64,000 nt of DNA from contig NZ_JBHMFD010000012.1 in NCBI RefSeq assembly GCF_042427575.1, forward strand, positions 124,001 through 188,000, given 5' to 3'. This document shows positions 15,059 through 25,700 of this stretch, piece after piece. Below the pieces are notes generated by a model. That model saw only the letters and a program-made list of their open reading frames with translations, did no database searches and was not told the DNA's origin. Within the stretch, counting starts at the first letter, position 1, and every line of letters begins with the position of its first letter. A program made the position numbers and the translations under genes. The stretch comes from Bergeyella porcorum (GTDB lineage Bacteria; Bacteroidota; Bacteroidia; Flavobacteriales; Weeksellaceae).

Positions 15059-15459
15059 TAACGGAGATAGAGCTAAGAAGTTTGGTTTGGAAGAAAATAA
15101 GAGGAAGTGATATCAAATCCATTATTAATGGCGATGTTTACCTACAAGGGAACAGACCTTTCAATTCTGAAAAAACAGATATAGTAATTGCGGGGCTTAC
15201 AGCTTCAAATTTTTCCGTTATTCCTGCTACTATTTTGGTACAGATTTTTGCTAAAAATATTCAGTCTAATGGAAATTATCAACCCGATTACAAAACGCTA
15301 AATAACGCTACAAAATACATTATTTCCCTTTTTGATGACATCTATTTTCCAGATACTAAAACTAATATTGATTACGAATCTAGTAATTCTTATCAAGTGG
15401 AAGGTGTACAAGAATGGGTGTCTGTCATAAGGCTTAAAACAAGAACTATTAATTTTTAA
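15055..15459 (+). CDS. probable tail terminator protein
   Basis: A 134-aa alpha/beta protein whose ATG overlaps the upstream stop. It contains GDVYLQGNRPFNSEKTDIVIAGL, VIPATILVQIFAKNI and a final WVSVIRLKTRTINF strand. Proteins of this size between gp10-like and tail-tube genes are tail terminators in siphophages. No specific motif identifies it, so the assignment is by gene order. Confidence 0.5.
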   Translation: MITEIELRSLVWKKIRGSDIKSIINGDVYLQGNRPFNSEKTDIVIAGLTASNFSVIPATILVQIFAKNIQSNGNYQPDYKTLNNATKYIISLFDDIYFPDTKTNIDYESSNSYQVEGVQEWVSVIRLKTRTINF

Positions 15460-15471
15460 AACATTTATAAA

Positions 15472-15975
15472 ATGGCTTGGACATTTGGTGCAAAAAGAAT
15501 TCTATCGGGAGATGTAGCAGCCGATGGAGGAATGGGGACATCTCTTTCAGAACACGATGAAACCCTAAAAGGAACATTAATGTTAGAAACCACAGAAGAA
15601 ACTATCAATTGGATTTCTACCGAGGAAAAAGGCAAAAGATTAGCGATGAGTCAAGATGACTCTGAAACCACTCTAGCGTTTGAAGTTGCAAACCCTTCAC
15701 CCGAAACACAGGCATATTATCTTGGAGGAGAGGTAACCACTGGAACTAATAGCAAGAAGACGTATAGTCCTCCAAAGGTAAAGGTGCCAATTTACAAATC
15801 CTTTAAAATTGAAACCAAAGAGGGGTATGATATTTCAATTCCTAACGGAAGAATCGTAGCAACACCACTGGGCGGAAACATCGGCACAGACAGTGTTCTT
15901 ACGATGAAGGTAAAAATTTATGCCGAAGTACCTAGAAAGGAAGGCGTGAGTTTTATCTCATACTCGCAAAAGTAA
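15472..15975 (+). CDS. major tail tube protein
   Basis: A 167-aa protein with strongly alternating beta-strand character: WTFGAKRILSGDVAADGGMG at the N-terminus, a central FEVANPSPETQAYYLGGEVTTGT region and a C-terminal strand pair including SVLTMKVKIYAEVPRKEG. Size, location before the tail chaperones, and the terminator right behind it (highly expressed structural gene) fit the tail tube of a long-tailed siphophage. No tail sheath gene follows, which argues against a myovirus. Confidence 0.7.
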   Translation: MAWTFGAKRILSGDVAADGGMGTSLSEHDETLKGTLMLETTEETINWISTEEKGKRLAMSQDDSETTLAFEVANPSPETQAYYLGGEVTTGTNSKKTYSPPKVKVPIYKSFKIETKEGYDISIPNGRIVATPLGGNIGTDSVLTMKVKIYAEVPRKEGVSFISYSQK

Positions 15976-15998
15976 TTCACTTTCATTAATATTTATTA

Positions 15999-16030
15999 AA
16001 CCACTATCACGCCATTGTGGTAGTGGTTTT
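15999..16030 (+). terminator. hairpin terminator after the tail tube gene
   Basis: AACCACTATCAC (15999-16010), loop of six bases, GTGGTAGTGGTT (16017-16028) with one mismatch, followed by TTTT and a pyrimidine-rich run. It probably lowers transcription into the chaperone and tape-measure genes relative to the tube. Confidence 0.75.
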
Positions 16031-16039
16031 CTTTAAACT

Positions 16040-16471
16040 ATGGACCAACACAATAAGGCATTACAAGAAAAAGAAGAAGCAGAACTCCTAATAGAAAAAG
16101 GAATGTTCTTTCAAGCTGGAAAGTACAAATTCACTATCAAACCACTTACTTTGGGGACAATACTTATAGCTAATAAATATGCTGTAGATATGAAAATAAA
16201 CCTAACAGAGGATAATGAAACTTCTGTGTTTGATGAATACAACAGGAATACAATACCTCTACTCAATTTTATTGCAGTATGTGTTCTAAGTCGTAAATGG
16301 AAAATTTTTCTTTTCAGAAAACTACTTGTTAGATGTCTCAAATGGAATCTAAAACCTAAAGATGTCATAGGTATTACCCTGTCTATACTCAAAATGTATG
16401 ATATGGGAAATTTTATCACCTCTATCAGATTGATAAGCGAACAGACGATGACCTCTCCGAAGAAGAAGTAG
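16040..16471 (+). CDS. tail assembly chaperone G
   Basis: A 143-aa protein, the unshifted product of a G/GT tail-chaperone pair. Contents include an N-terminal charged helix, FTIKPLTLGTILIANKYAV, and helix-rich central segments. About 20 codons before its stop lies a tandem slippery sequence (16405-16414), and after a -1 shift translation continues to 16725 in the next frame. In siphophages G and GT bind the tape measure during tail assembly; the position right before the tape measure gene and the frameshift support the call. Confidence 0.8.
   Translation: MDQHNKALQEKEEAELLIEKGMFFQAGKYKFTIKPLTLGTILIANKYAVDMKINLTEDNETSVFDEYNRNTIPLLNFIAVCVLSRKWKIFLFRKLLVRCLKWNLKPKDVIGITLSILKMYDMGNFITSIRLISEQTMTSPKKK
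16405..16414 (+). promoter_or_regulatory. tandem -1 ribosomal frameshift site (GGGAAATTTT)
   Basis: In the reading frame of the upstream gene this holds two overlapping X-XXY-YYZ heptamers: G-GGA-AAT (16405-16411) and A-AAT-TTT (16408-16414). A -1 slip enters a frame open until 16725. A TGA in the -1 frame lies just upstream, so entry must occur at this point. Confidence 0.85.
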
Positions 16472-16725
16472 GAGATTCTGATAGATGGGAAACAGTAGGT
16501 CTCAACTCTATTTATGGTACCATAGGAACATTGATGAAAGAAATCAATATCTCATATCATACGCTAATGTGGGAAATACCATATATCACCATTTTAAAAA
16601 TGACCGCCGACCTTCCTAAATCTGTAAAAGTAAAAAATAAGAAAAATAACCCCCAAAAATTAACAGCACAAACTGCTGGTGATTTTATGGCTTATATCGA
16701 TTCACTAAATCAAAACAAAAAATAA
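16414..16725 (+). CDS. tail assembly chaperone T extension (made by -1 frameshift)
   Basis: The frame is open from 16414 (after the slip, first codon TAT) to TAA at 16725, adding about 103 residues to G and giving a GT protein of about 228 aa. No ATG exists near the beginning, only a TTG at 16531, so independent translation is unlikely. Sequence: an acidic linker TDDDLSEEEVGDSD, then a conserved-looking helix pair LMKEINISYHTLMWEIPYI and TILKMTADLPKSV. The T domain contacts the tape measure. Its stop overlaps the tape measure ATG (TAATG). Confidence 0.8.
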   Translation, partial: YHLYQIDKRTDDDLSEEEVGDSDRWETVGLNSIYGTIGTLMKEINISYHTLMWEIPYITILKMTADLPKSVKVKNKKNNPQKLTAQTAGDFMAYIDSLNQNKK

Positions 16726-19700
16726 TGAGTGCACTAAACTTTGAAGCTCTTTTAACTAAAGATGACTTTGATAGAGGAATAAAATCTATCAAAGATTCTA
16801 TACGTGAAGCTGCGGGAATAGCAAAGAAAGAAACCGCAGAGATGGACTCAGCTTTTAAAAAATTAGGGATTGGTATTAGTGGTTATTTATCTGCGTCTGC
16901 CTTGCAAGGGTTTGCTATGCAACTTATTAATGTTCGTGGGGAGTTTCAGAAAACCGAAATAGCTTTTTCTACGATGCTAAAAAGCAAGGAGAAAGCAAAG
17001 GTCTTGATGGGCGAAATGGTAGATTTAGCAGCCAAAACACCATTCGGACTACAAGAGGTAACCGAGGGAGCAAAACGATTATTAGCCTTTCAGATACCAG
17101 CAGAGCAAGTAACAGAAACTTTGCGAAGAATGGGAGATATTGCAGCAGGTCTAGGCGTACCAATGGGGCAACTTATCCACGTTTACGGACAAGTTAAAGC
17201 ACAAGGCAAGTTAATGACCAATGACCTGTATCAGTTTATGAATGCGGGTATCCCTATTTTGGCTGAACTAGGTAAAGTGATGGGTAAAAAAGAAGCCGAG
17301 ATTAAGAAGATGGTAGAAGAAGGGAAAATCGGCTTTGCGGAAGTACAGCAGGTTATTCAGAATATGACCAATGAGGGAGGTATTTTCTTTAACTTAATGG
17401 AAGCACAATCCTCTTCTTTGCCTGGTAAGGTTGCTAATCTTAAAGATGCGTTTGAACAAATGCTCAATAAAATTGGAGAGAGCAATGAAGGGTTATTAGC
17501 TGAGGGGATAGAAGGACTTACCTATCTTGTAGAGAATTACGAGGATGTAATTAGAGTTTTAAGTATTGTAGTTGCTACTTATGGCACTTATAGAGCTGCG
17601 TTAATTGCTACTAGTGCTTTGCAAAAAATACAAGTTTGGGCAGAAGGAACACAAGCTGCTCTGAAATTCGCTCAAGGTATTTCAGGAATGACTAAAGCCC
17701 AACTATTATTCAATGCAGCAGCTAATGCTAATCCATATATTTTAGCAGCATCAGCTTTAGCAGCAGTAGTAGGAGCAATAGTTTATCTAAAAACAGCCAC
17801 CGAAGATGCTAAGACTGTCACCGAACAAATGACTGAAGCAATAAATGCAGCGACAGCTTCCGCAAGTGAAGAGAGTAATCAGTTAAACAAGCTATATAAC
17901 GCTGCAACTGATGAAACCAAAAGTAGAAAGGAAAGAATCGAAGCTGTTAACACTCTTCAGAGAACATATCCATCATATTTCAGCAATATGTCCACTGAAA
18001 TCATAATGGCAGGAAAAGCCAAAAACGCTTATTATGATTTAAGAGATGCTATTGTTGCTTCCGCTAGAGCAAAAGCTATACAGAGCGAACTTGAAAAAAG
18101 AGAGGGGGATAGATTAAAACGAGATGCAGAGCTTCAAGGTAAAATGGATGTGGTTTTAAAAAGATATAAAGCCAACAACTATAAAGACCAAGAAGGAAGC
18201 TTAGGAACGGGAACGGGAGCTACCTATAAAATCACAGCAGAACAACGAAAAAAGCGAGACCAGGAATTATATTATGATTTAGTTAAACAAAAACAAGCTA
18301 ATCAAAAAGCGGATTTAGAAGCGGATAAATTTTATCTTGACCAAAAAGAAGAATTAGATAGAAAAGCAGAAAAACTTAATAAAGATAGAGAGTTAAATGC
18401 ACAATCTTCAACTCCTCCTACCCCACCTAATGACAAAGGAAATAACAAAAATAAAAACACAAAAGGGAATCAAAGAGAGCTGGCGGAGGTTTATTCTAAA
18501 GATAGCATTGCAGACTTGGAGGAGCGTATTTCCCTTTGGAATAACGCTTTGAAACGAGCAAGTAAAGGGGAAGATGGTAAACTCATAGTAAAAGAACGAG
18601 CAAAAGACAAGTACGGAGATGAGAAAGAAACAGGTAATGTTGTTTCTGGGGAATACGCTTTGGAGCAACTCCGAATCCTTGAAGAGAAAAAAAGAGCTTT
18701 AGAAAAAGAACTTGAAACTAAAACTTTCCAAGAGAAAATAAACGAAGCAGAACGCCATTGGAATAATTACTACAAGATGGCGGAATACTACGGCAAGGAG
18801 AGTGCTAACGCTCAATACAGTGAACTTTTTAAAGGTAGTCAGTCTTATCTTGATTTTCTTGAGAAAGAAGCGGAGGCGTTGGCAAACAAACCAGGTATTT
18901 TGTCCGATGAAGACAAAGAAAATCTCATCTTCTTGCAGGATAAAATTCAAAATCTTTCTGGAGCAAAAACACCTTTGGAGAATTGGAAAAGCGAGTTAGC
19001 AGACAGTTTGCGAGGGGTAACCTTGCTATCAGAGCAGATAGATATTATTGATAATAAAGTGGCTGAAATATACGCCAAGGAGGGTAAATCTTCTAATTTC
19101 CTACAATTCAATAAAGAGGCGGAAGCTCAGAAAACCCAGATTGAAAACCAAATATCGGATATGTATCATTCGGTTTTGGAAAATCAAAAAAGCTTTAATA
19201 AAAAATCAGAAGCGTTGGAAAATGAGCGTCAAATGATGCTCAAAAAAGCAAAAAACAAAGAAGAAAGAGAATTGATAGATAAAGAATATTCTTCTCGTGC
19301 CACAGACTTGTTTTTTAATGAGATGCAAAAGAGTGAAGAATGGGCGAAGATGTTTGAGGATATGAATTATGTGGCATCTGAAAAACTGGAAGAATTTAAA
19401 CAGATTTTAAAGAAAAAGCTAGAGGAAGCTAAATCAATAGAGGAAAAAATGAAAATTGGAGAGTTTATCAAAAGAATAGATATAACACTCCAAAGCAGAA
19501 ATATTAATCCTTTCAAGTCTTTTGTTGATGCTTTTAAAGAATATAAAGAAAAGGTAAAAGAAGCCAAAGAAGCACAAGAGAAACTTAATGATGTAATAAA
19601 ACAATTCGGGGCAAATTCAGAACAAGCCAAAAACGCACAGAAGACGCTCGGTATAGCGATGAATGGCGTTTCAGAATCTAAAATAAAAATGGCTGAATCA

Positions 19701-21077
19701 CTAGCTAATGGAGCAGGTAAAGCCTTGTCTTACATTGGGGATGCTAAGAGTATTGTAAGTGATATTCAAGGTGCTTTTGATGATTTAGGATTAAGCCTTG
19801 ATAATGGTTTTGGGGATATTTTAGATAAAGCTCAAGGTGCTTTAGATGGAATGCAGCAACAGATGGATGGCTTGATGAGTATTGCCGAGGGGATTATTAC
19901 AAAAAATCCCGTAAAAGTAGTTGCGGGAGCTGTAAAAGCGATTGGAGGGTTAATAAAAACCGTATCTGCTTTATTCAATAACGACAGGAAGAAAGAACGC
20001 AATATTAAAAACTGGGCATTAGCATTAGATAAAGTAAAGGAAAAATATAGAGAACTTGAACACCAAATGAAAAGAACGCTTGGTGAAAATGAGTATAAAG
20101 AACAAGCTAATATCATAGCTAATCTCCGTCAGCAACAAAAGTACCTGCAAAATATGGCTCGAGAGGAAGCAAGTAAGAAAAAGGCGGATAAAGGCAAAAT
20201 TGAAGAGTGGAAGAATCAGATGAAAGAGATAGACCGCTCAATAGATGATATTTTTAATGATATTAAAACCAAATTGGTTGGAACAGATGCTAAAAGTCTT
20301 GCCGATGAGATAGGAGACGCACTTGTAGATGCTTTTACAAGGGGGGAAGATGCAGCAGAAGCGTATGAGAAAAAGATGAATGATGTGATGCGGAATGTTG
20401 TAAAAAACGCTTTGAAGCAAAAGTTGCTACAAGAGCCTATGCAAGCTATCATAGATGATATGATAGTAAAAATGGGGTTTGGAGGTGCTGGAGATGAAAA
20501 TGTGAGAAGGCAAATAGAAGAGGTAGAAGGTAAAATTAAGCAGATGAATGATAAAATCAAAAATGGGAATATTTTTGATAAAATCTATACTGGACTGAGT
20601 AAAATAGGTCTACAAAATAAACTTGAAGAACTAAAAAAACAATACGAAGAAAGTAAGAAACTTAATTTACAAGGTACTTTTGATGGTCTTACCGATGAAG
20701 AAAGAGCAGAAATTAAGCAAAAAGGTGTAGATGCTATGGAGCGTTACACTAAAGCGTTGGAAGAATACGAACTTCTGTTTGGAGCGAGTGCGGATAATGC
20801 CGACAGCCTAAAAGGTGCTATCAAAGGAATGAGCGAAGAGACAGCGGGGGTATTAGCTGGACAATTCAACGCTATTAGAATTAACGCCGCTGATGCTTTG
20901 AGAATTTGGAAGGAGTTTCAAAATAAAAACTTTGGGTTAGACATTGCTCGTGATAGCCTAATGGCTTTGGTGAATATAGAGCGGCATACCTCTAATCTGG
21001 AAGCGATAAAAAAGGATATTTCAGAACTCAACGCCAAAGTGAAAGGCGATGGCGGAATAAGAGCAGGAGGATTTTAA
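16725..21077 (+). CDS. tail tape measure protein
   Basis: The longest gene in the window, 1450 aa. Residues ~75-260 are the tape-measure N-terminal domain: KTEIAFSTMLKSKEKAK, LAAKTPFGLQEVTEGAKRLL, and GQLIHVYGQVKAQGKLMTND-like text. Two hydrophobic segments occur around 285-305 and 325-360 (LAASALAAVVGAIVYL). The rest is mostly long charged coiled coil with alanine/glycine-rich hydrophobic patches near 990-1090. With the usual ~0.15 nm per residue the tail would be roughly 0.2 micrometre long. It sets tail length and enters the host at DNA ejection. Confidence 0.93.
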   Translation: MSALNFEALLTKDDFDRGIKSIKDSIREAAGIAKKETAEMDSAFKKLGIGISGYLSASALQGFAMQLINVRGEFQKTEIAFSTMLKSKEKAKVLMGEMVDLAAKTPFGLQEVTEGAKRLLAFQIPAEQVTETLRRMGDIAAGLGVPMGQLIHVYGQVKAQGKLMTNDLYQFMNAGIPILAELGKVMGKKEAEIKKMVEEGKIGFAEVQQVIQNMTNEGGIFFNLMEAQSSSLPGKVANLKDAFEQMLNKIGESNEGLLAEGIEGLTYLVENYEDVIRVLSIVVATYGTYRAALIATSALQKIQVWAEGTQAALKFAQGISGMTKAQLLFNAAANANPYILAASALAAVVGAIVYLKTATEDAKTVTEQMTEAINAATASASEESNQLNKLYNAATDETKSRKERIEAVNTLQRTYPSYFSNMSTEIIMAGKAKNAYYDLRDAIVASARAKAIQSELEKREGDRLKRDAELQGKMDVVLKRYKANNYKDQEGSLGTGTGATYKITAEQRKKRDQELYYDLVKQKQANQKADLEADKFYLDQKEELDRKAEKLNKDRELNAQSSTPPTPPNDKGNNKNKNTKGNQRELAEVYSKDSIADLEERISLWNNALKRASKGEDGKLIVKERAKDKYGDEKETGNVVSGEYALEQLRILEEKKRALEKELETKTFQEKINEAERHWNNYYKMAEYYGKESANAQYSELFKGSQSYLDFLEKEAEALANKPGILSDEDKENLIFLQDKIQNLSGAKTPLENWKSELADSLRGVTLLSEQIDIIDNKVAEIYAKEGKSSNFLQFNKEAEAQKTQIENQISDMYHSVLENQKSFNKKSEALENERQMMLKKAKNKEERELIDKEYSSRATDLFFNEMQKSEEWAKMFEDMNYVASEKLEEFKQILKKKLEEAKSIEEKMKIGEFIKRIDITLQSRNINPFKSFVDAFKEYKEKVKEAKEAQEKLNDVIKQFGANSEQAKNAQKTLGIAMNGVSESKIKMAESLANGAGKALSYIGDAKSIVSDIQGAFDDLGLSLDNGFGDILDKAQGALDGMQQQMDGLMSIAEGIITKNPVKVVAGAVKAIGGLIKTVSALFNNDRKKERNIKNWALALDKVKEKYRELEHQMKRTLGENEYKEQANIIANLRQQQKYLQNMAREEASKKKADKGKIEEWKNQMKEIDRSIDDIFNDIKTKLVGTDAKSLADEIGDALVDAFTRGEDAAEAYEKKMNDVMRNVVKNALKQKLLQEPMQAIIDDMIVKMGFGGAGDENVRRQIEEVEGKIKQMNDKIKNGNIFDKIYTGLSKIGLQNKLEELKKQYEESKKLNLQGTFDGLTDEERAEIKQKGVDAMERYTKALEEYELLFGASADNADSLKGAIKGMSEETAGVLAGQFNAIRINAADALRIWKEFQNKNFGLDIARDSLMALVNIERHTSNLEAIKKDISELNAKVKGDGGIRAGGF

Positions 21078-21078
21078 T

Positions 21079-21198
21079 ATGAGACAGAAACTGAATACAT
21101 ACAACGGAAAACCTACAACAAAGGAAATTCAGAAAGCCGTGAAAATCTTCGGAATTACGCTATTCTGGAAAACCATTGAAAAGATTTATTTGATTTAG
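21079..21198 (+). CDS. short hypothetical protein, 39 aa
   Basis: An ATG frame of 39 codons starts one base after the tape-measure stop and ends 5 bases before the next gene. The product is basic, MRQKLNTYNGKPTTKEIQ at the start, then a hydrophobic helix AVKIFGITLFWKTIEKIYLI. The tight spacing on both sides supports a real gene, but the function is unknown. Confidence 0.5.
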   Translation: MRQKLNTYNGKPTTKEIQKAVKIFGITLFWKTIEKIYLI

Positions 21199-21203
21199 AA
21201 ATT

Positions 21204-21683
21204 ATGAACATAGAGACCATTATAGAACAGGCGAAGAAACAAGGAATTTGCGTTGAGTGGCATAAGGATATGCAGCAAAATCCAACTCTTGAAAATCTAT
21301 GTGAGATGTTTTTTAAAGGTGATGATTGGGCGATGGACAATAATTTTCCAACTCCCGAAATGCTTAGAGCTTTTCCAGAAACGGTACATCACGGCTTGTT
21401 TGTAGATGCTTCTTATCAAGGTAGTGCACCGCAAAGGATAGCTTTTTTTGGTGGTTCTGATGCTGTTTTAGATTCTGATGGATACCAAGTTTCAGAGATT
21501 TATTTAAGACAAAATTCAAGGCTGAAAATCACGGCTAAAGGAATGTCTAAAATTTTCATTACCGCATTGGACAATGCTGTGATAGAAGCTAAAGCGATGC
21601 AAAATGCACGCATTGTGATTTTTGACAAGAGAAAGACAAATAATGATGCATTAGAAGGAAACATCAAAGTAATTAGAAACTAA
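21204..21683 (+). CDS. phage tail-region protein of unknown role, 159 aa
   Basis: This gene lies between tape measure and distal tail genes. The N-terminal half has CVEWHKDMQQNPTLENLCEMFFKGDDW (split), which looks alpha-helical; the C-terminal half is beta-strand-rich (IYLRQNSRLKITAKGMSKIF, ARIVIFDKRK) and may form a stacked strand fold. It has no signal peptide or membrane segment. It overlaps the next gene in TAATG and is probably a tail-tip component, by position only. Confidence 0.5.
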   Translation: MNIETIIEQAKKQGICVEWHKDMQQNPTLENLCEMFFKGDDWAMDNNFPTPEMLRAFPETVHHGLFVDASYQGSAPQRIAFFGGSDAVLDSDGYQVSEIYLRQNSRLKITAKGMSKIFITALDNAVIEAKAMQNARIVIFDKRKTNNDALEGNIKVIRN

Positions 21684-22762
21684 TGAAAACAGTAGTTTAT
21701 AGTATCAACGGGAAATACTTTTTAGATTTTGGGATTTATATTTCAGAGTCTAAAGGCTTGTTGGATAAGCTCAAACCAAAACCTCGCAAAAGTTACTCTT
21801 GGGCGGAGCAACACGGCATTGTTGTAGATTTATCAAAGCCTAAATATGAGGAAAGGGAAATATCCTTAAAGGGGTGGATTATCGGGGAAAGTTGGCACGA
21901 TATGAAAGCCAAATTTGACCTTTTTTTATCAGAATTTGATAAAGAAGGATTGGCTCGGTTACTGATAGAATTTGGGAAAGAGTTGGTCTATGATGTTTAT
22001 TTGGCTGATGGCGTAGAGCTGGATAAAGAGTTTAGAGATGGAAAAATGTACGGACTTTTCACCATAAAATTAAAAGAGCCAAATCCTGTAAAAAAAGTGC
22101 TGAAATTGGTAGGGAATGATTTGCGGTTTTCTTTCACTTCTCCCGATTGGATGGACATTAACATTGATGGGATAAACGAAAGCCGAAAAGATAGCATTAC
22201 CATCAATAAAACATTACAAAATAGAGCCGTTGGAGGCTTGGATTTAGGTGGGCGGAATTTGGTTTTAAAATCAGAAACCCCATCGTTAAGCGCATATGAA
22301 GGTTCTTCTATTGTTAATGCTAGTAATTACACGGTAGCGGAATGGAACACATCAAAAGCAATGAGAGTACAGGTGTCTGGGGGAACGGGCTTTCTTAAAG
22401 CAGTAAGAGCATTGATAGTGCCTGAGAATGGCACATATTGTTCTGTATCCTTTTTTGTTAAAAATCTCTCCACCAGTAATTTAATATTACATTCAAATTT
22501 GGGAGGAAGGCAAGAAACTATCGCACCTAATGAAGCGAAGAGAGTGGTCTGGGAGTCTATCTTAGGGAATGGCAGGGGGAATATTCAGATTCAAGTAAGA
22601 AGCGACAATGCAGACTTTGCTCTATGGCGAATAAAGGCAGAGAATGGCACTAGGGCGACTGATTGGACACCCGCTCCTGAGGATGTGCATTATATCACTA
22701 TTGCAGGAAAAATAGATGAGATTGTGAACTTACAAACGAACGCAGAAATTATTTGGGAATGA
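21683..22762 (+). CDS. distal tail protein (Dit-like) with C-terminal GGRNL carbohydrate-binding-type module
   Basis: A 359-aa protein. Residues 1-~165 are Dit-like: GIYISESKGLLDKLKPKPRKSYSW, an EREISLKGWIIG strand and a LYDVYLADG-like strand (here LVYDVYLADGVEL), ending ...GLFTIKLKEPNPV. Residues ~189-335 are an inserted beta-sandwich-type module beginning LGGRNLVLKSE and ending RATDWTPAPEDV, found twice more in the next protein. A Dit hexamer links the tail tube to the receptor-binding apparatus; the module probably contacts surface glycans (family-type inference). The ATGA overlap sets the downstream start. Confidence 0.7.
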   Translation: MKTVVYSINGKYFLDFGIYISESKGLLDKLKPKPRKSYSWAEQHGIVVDLSKPKYEEREISLKGWIIGESWHDMKAKFDLFLSEFDKEGLARLLIEFGKELVYDVYLADGVELDKEFRDGKMYGLFTIKLKEPNPVKKVLKLVGNDLRFSFTSPDWMDINIDGINESRKDSITINKTLQNRAVGGLDLGGRNLVLKSETPSLSAYEGSSIVNASNYTVAEWNTSKAMRVQVSGGTGFLKAVRALIVPENGTYCSVSFFVKNLSTSNLILHSNLGGRQETIAPNEAKRVVWESILGNGRGNIQIQVRSDNADFALWRIKAENGTRATDWTPAPEDVHYITIAGKIDEIVNLQTNAEIIWE

Positions 22763-25700
22763 TTGTATTAAAGAAAAATAATCAAGTTATAAATCTTAAT
22801 TCTAAAACGCTTTTGCAACAAGTAGTAAAGGCAGAGTTTCGCCAATCTCTTCTTTCAGAAGATATAGTTTCTATATCGGTGGAGAGTAAAAAACCTATTT
22901 CGTTCAATCTCGGGGATAAAATAGAGCATAACAACAGATTTTATCATCTTAATTTCGCTCCAAAAGTAAAGCGAGAGCAAGGCACTTACACCTATGACCT
23001 AACCTTTGAAGGAAGCCAATACCTTCTAAGGCAAAAAGTATATTTCAACCTTGACAAAGAAAATTTCCAAACTACGGCAGATTTTTCACTTACAGGAGAA
23101 ATTGAAATTTTCCTAAGAGTACTAATCACCAATATCAATTCTTTAAATCAAGAAAACTGGATATTAGGCGATTTTCCGCAAGATACGGAAATCAAAACGC
23201 TTTCTTTCAATGGTGAGAATTGCTTGGCAGTTTTGCAAAAAATTTGTCAGGAATATGATACAGAATTTGAGATTATCCAGAATCAAAACAACTACACGCT
23301 CAACATCAAGAAGATTGGCAAAACACTTCCGTATGTCTTCCAATACGGCAAGGGCAACGGCTTGTATTCTCTTTCCAGAGAGAATATTAACAACGATGTT
23401 GTTACACGCCTTTATGCTTTTGGTTCTACGGAAAACATCCCATCAGACTATCGTAATTATTCCGATAGATTGAGAATGCCAGATGAAGATTATATCCAAG
23501 ATAATGCGAAGGTAGCCCTTTTCGGATTGAAAGAGGGAGTGAAAAATTTTGATGACATTAAGCCAACATTTAAGGGGATAATCTCGGAGGTTAAGCCATT
23601 CAATACTCAGACTAAAACGCAGGAAATTGTAGTCTCTAATATGGATTTTGACCTAAACGAAAGAGATAGCAATGGGACTAAATGGCTCATTAATGATACA
23701 CCAGCGAAGCTACATTTTAACAAAGGGAATTTGGCAGGTTATTCCTTTGAATTATCCAAAAACAACGGATATAATCACGCTACTAAGACTTTCAAAATAA
23801 AACAATGGACTGATGAGCGAGGGCAAGCGTTTCCGGACCCGAACACCAATGCGTTTATATTCAATGTAGGGGATGAATTTACCTTGCTGGATATTGTAAT
23901 GCCGCCCGTGTACATCACCAATGCGGAAAATAAACTATTGGAAGAAGCACAAAAGGAATATGAAAAGCAAAGCAAGAATAACGCTAAGTATTCTTTGGAT
24001 ATAGACCCGCTTTTCTTGGCTCAGAGTAACACCAATACACCTTTTGAAATTGGCGATTACCTCCGTGTTATTGATTCGGATTTGAATATAGACAAAACCA
24101 GCCGTATCATTGGAATTTCCCAAGATTTAAACGAGCCTTTTAAGTATCAGTTGGATATAGCAGATGATTATGAAATTAACTTTACTCTAAGCGTTCTGAA
24201 CGATATTAAGGATACTAAAACCATTATAAAAACGCAAGAGCAAGTCAATAGACAACAGCATCTTAATAGTATAAGGAATTTGGCAGAATTGCGAGAAAGT
24301 GTTTTTGATACGGAAGGATATTTTGACCCACAGAACATTAAACCGCAAAGCATTGAAACCAATATGCTAAGCGTTGGGGCAAAAAATCAACAGTTTGCAC
24401 TAGAAAATGTTACGCTTAATCCTAATGTTAGCGGTAACCCAATGTATCTATCTATTACAGGAGGAAAATTGGTCCATTTTTCATTGGAAGCCAATATCAG
24501 AGAGTGGAATATTGCTGCACTCAATATGAATAACCTTGCAAATACCACTTACTATGTTTATGCAAAAGTATTGAGGGGCGGAAATACAGGAACTTGGCTC
24601 GTTACCACCGAGAAAATACGCTTTGATGAAAGAAGTGATTACTATCATTTCCTTTGTTATCTACTCTACACGCCAAAAGATGGCAAGAGAGAAGCAGAAG
24701 CAATGTACGGCAGCGTTACGATGCACGGAGGACAGATTAATGCAGGGAGAATTAAGTCTAACAATGGAAAGGCTTATTTTGATTTAGACACTGGGGAAAT
24801 ATCTGGAAAAATAAATTTTACCAACGACAGCCCAGCCCTACAACAAGTGAGTGATAGCATTCAAGTAGGTGGGCGGAATTTGATGCTAAATTCTAAGAAG
24901 GTATTTAATGGTCATCATTTTCCAATATATACTACCACTCCGCTAGAAGTAGGAGCGGATTATACCTTTTCAGTAGATGTATTGGGTGATGTTTCAGGGG
25001 AGATATTTTTCAATAATTCTCTTTTTTTACGTTATAACAAAGGGGGTAATCCTAATGAGTGGAGAAGAATATCCGTAAGTTTTAAATTTATAAAAAGAGA
25101 CTATCAAAATAGGGAAATATATCCTCATATCTACGGAGCGACTTCTTTAAGAAATCCAAAACTTGAAAAAGGCAACAAAGCCACAGATTGGACACCCGCT
25201 CCAGAGGATTTGGAGGCGGAGATACTCAGTTCCAAAACAGAAAGTATCAACGCGTCTAAAGCCTACGCCGATGCACAAGATGCTCTTCGTAAGGTGGAAG
25301 CCAACGCCTACGCTGATGGTAAGGTAACAGCTGCCGAGCAAAGAGCTATATTAGATGCTACCAACAAGGCAGATTCTGCCAAAAACTATGCAACAGCACA
25401 AGATGCGTTACTTAGAACGCAATTAGAAGCCTATGCCGATGGCGTGGTAGATGCGGAGGAACAAGCACGAATAGCACAGGCACAGACTAATCTGAATGCT
25501 GCCAAAGCCTACGCCGATGCACAAGATAATCTAGCGAAGATTGCCGCCAATGCCTACGCCGATGGCATAGTAGATGCGGAGGAACAAAGAGCGATAGCTG
25601 ATGCTACGGCGAAGATGGAAGCGGCAAAGGCACACGCTCAAGTGTTAATGAATAGTATCCAAGTAGGTGGGCGTAATTTGGTTTTAAATACCAAAGAAAT

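Noticed and set aside
20216..20560. Long minus-strand frames inside the tape measure gene
   Set aside because: Serine/isoleucine-rich antisense frames of a lysine/aspartate-rich gene; the plus-strand protein is clearly real.
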